The translations under genes were made by a program, and so were the position numbers. Positions 63,600-64,000 of a DNA stretch of 64,000 nt are shown piece after piece. Position 1 is the first letter of the stretch; each line of letters opens with the position of its first letter. The notes below the pieces were generated by a model. The model worked only from the letters and a program-made list of their open reading frames with translations. It ran no database searches and was not told the origin of the DNA. This stretch comes from Caprella mutica (lineage: Eukaryota > Arthropoda > Malacostraca > Amphipoda > Caprellidae), in assembly GCA_947561585.1 (NCBI GenBank), contig CANNZV010000118.1, forward strand, positions 1 to 64,000, given 5' to 3'.

Positions 63600-64000
63600 T
63601 TTAGGGGAACGACCATGGAAAAATCTCAAAATTTTAACATTTGTTTATATTCCATGAATAGGTACCTAATAACCTTATAAATGATTGTCCAAAAAAACAG
63701 AACTCTAGAGTGTGACTGTGTGACGAAAAGCCACTGTGGAGAGGGAGGAAGGGCATCACGTCATCGACTTGATGAGCCCGGGCCATCCCATGAGTACCAA
63801 CCTGGTGGATTTTGATTTGGTGTCGTGGTTATTGCAACTTTGAATGCAATTTTGAGGCACTTATTAGAAATATTTTTTTAAAAAGAGAATTTTTTGTTTT
63901 TGTTTTGTTTTTTTATAATATTTCGAAAAAAAATCAGAAATTCGAACAAAACGCTACAACGTTCATATAATACATGATTTATAAATATTTTGAAAATATA
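63600..64000. repeat. dispersed repeat, copy 2 (partner at 53,140-53,735)
   Basis: Landmarks shared with the copy at 53,140 are GAAAAATCTCA, GAACTCTAGAGTG, CCACTGTGGAGAGGGAGG, TTGCAACTTTGAATGCA and TTTGAGGCACTTATTAGAAA, in the same order. It runs off the right edge of the window. The final CAGAAATTCGAACAAAACGC resembles the hairpin arms of copy 1 only loosely. Confidence 0.5.

Overview
This window looks like repeat-dominated, AT-rich chromosomal DNA from a eukaryote, most likely an arthropod and probably an insect. The case rests on a decayed mariner transposon of the maT (DD37D) type, BEL/Pao retrotransposon remnants, tRNA-derived SINEs and the absence of any bacterial-type gene organisation. 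I found no host protein-coding gene I can defend. Every long open frame comes from a tandem repeat whose unit length is a multiple of three.

Layout. 1-7,229 holds dispersed repeats: a SINE at the left edge, palindromic 'phrase' repeats, and two head-to-tail copies of a ~1.1 kb repeat, the second split by a 1,281 bp mariner element. 7,254-13,910 and 26,913-47,222 are two blocks of one 27 bp satellite, about 1,000 units in total. An inverted repeat (7,230-7,249 and 47,240-47,259) brackets the whole satellite. The blocks are separated by a 13,002 bp insertion (13,911-26,912) with near-perfect inverted termini of CCCA...TGGG type and an apparent 2 bp TT target duplication. Rare unit variants match at a 190-unit offset on both sides of the insertion, so a higher-order duplication of the satellite came first and the insertion then broke it.

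Inside the 13 kb insertion are a ~34-copy 61 bp array, a nested 2,470 bp element with similar termini that carries a second SINE, a 32 bp minisatellite, a possible first exon of a lost gene, a zone with a short motif scattered on both strands, compound tandem repeats, and three ~194 bp subterminal repeats next to the right end. No transposase was recognised in it.

47,260-64,000 is AT-rich DNA with a repeat carrying clustered AGGTCA hexamers, a long hairpin, a 950 bp TIR element, a minus-strand BEL/Pao gag-protease-RT remnant (about 56,700-58,940), two near-identical BEL/Pao RT fragments (60.5-60.9 and 62.6-62.8 kb), and two foldback structures whose arms are strings of short degenerate palindromic phrases. 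Most of 47.96-53.1 and 54.7-56.7 kb shows nothing I can support.

The most notable finding is the satellite itself: multi-level higher-order structure, a sharp change of subfamily at a 2 bp deletion near 36,890, variation concentrated in the spacer of a per-unit palindrome, bracketing inverted repeats, and a datable transposon insertion.
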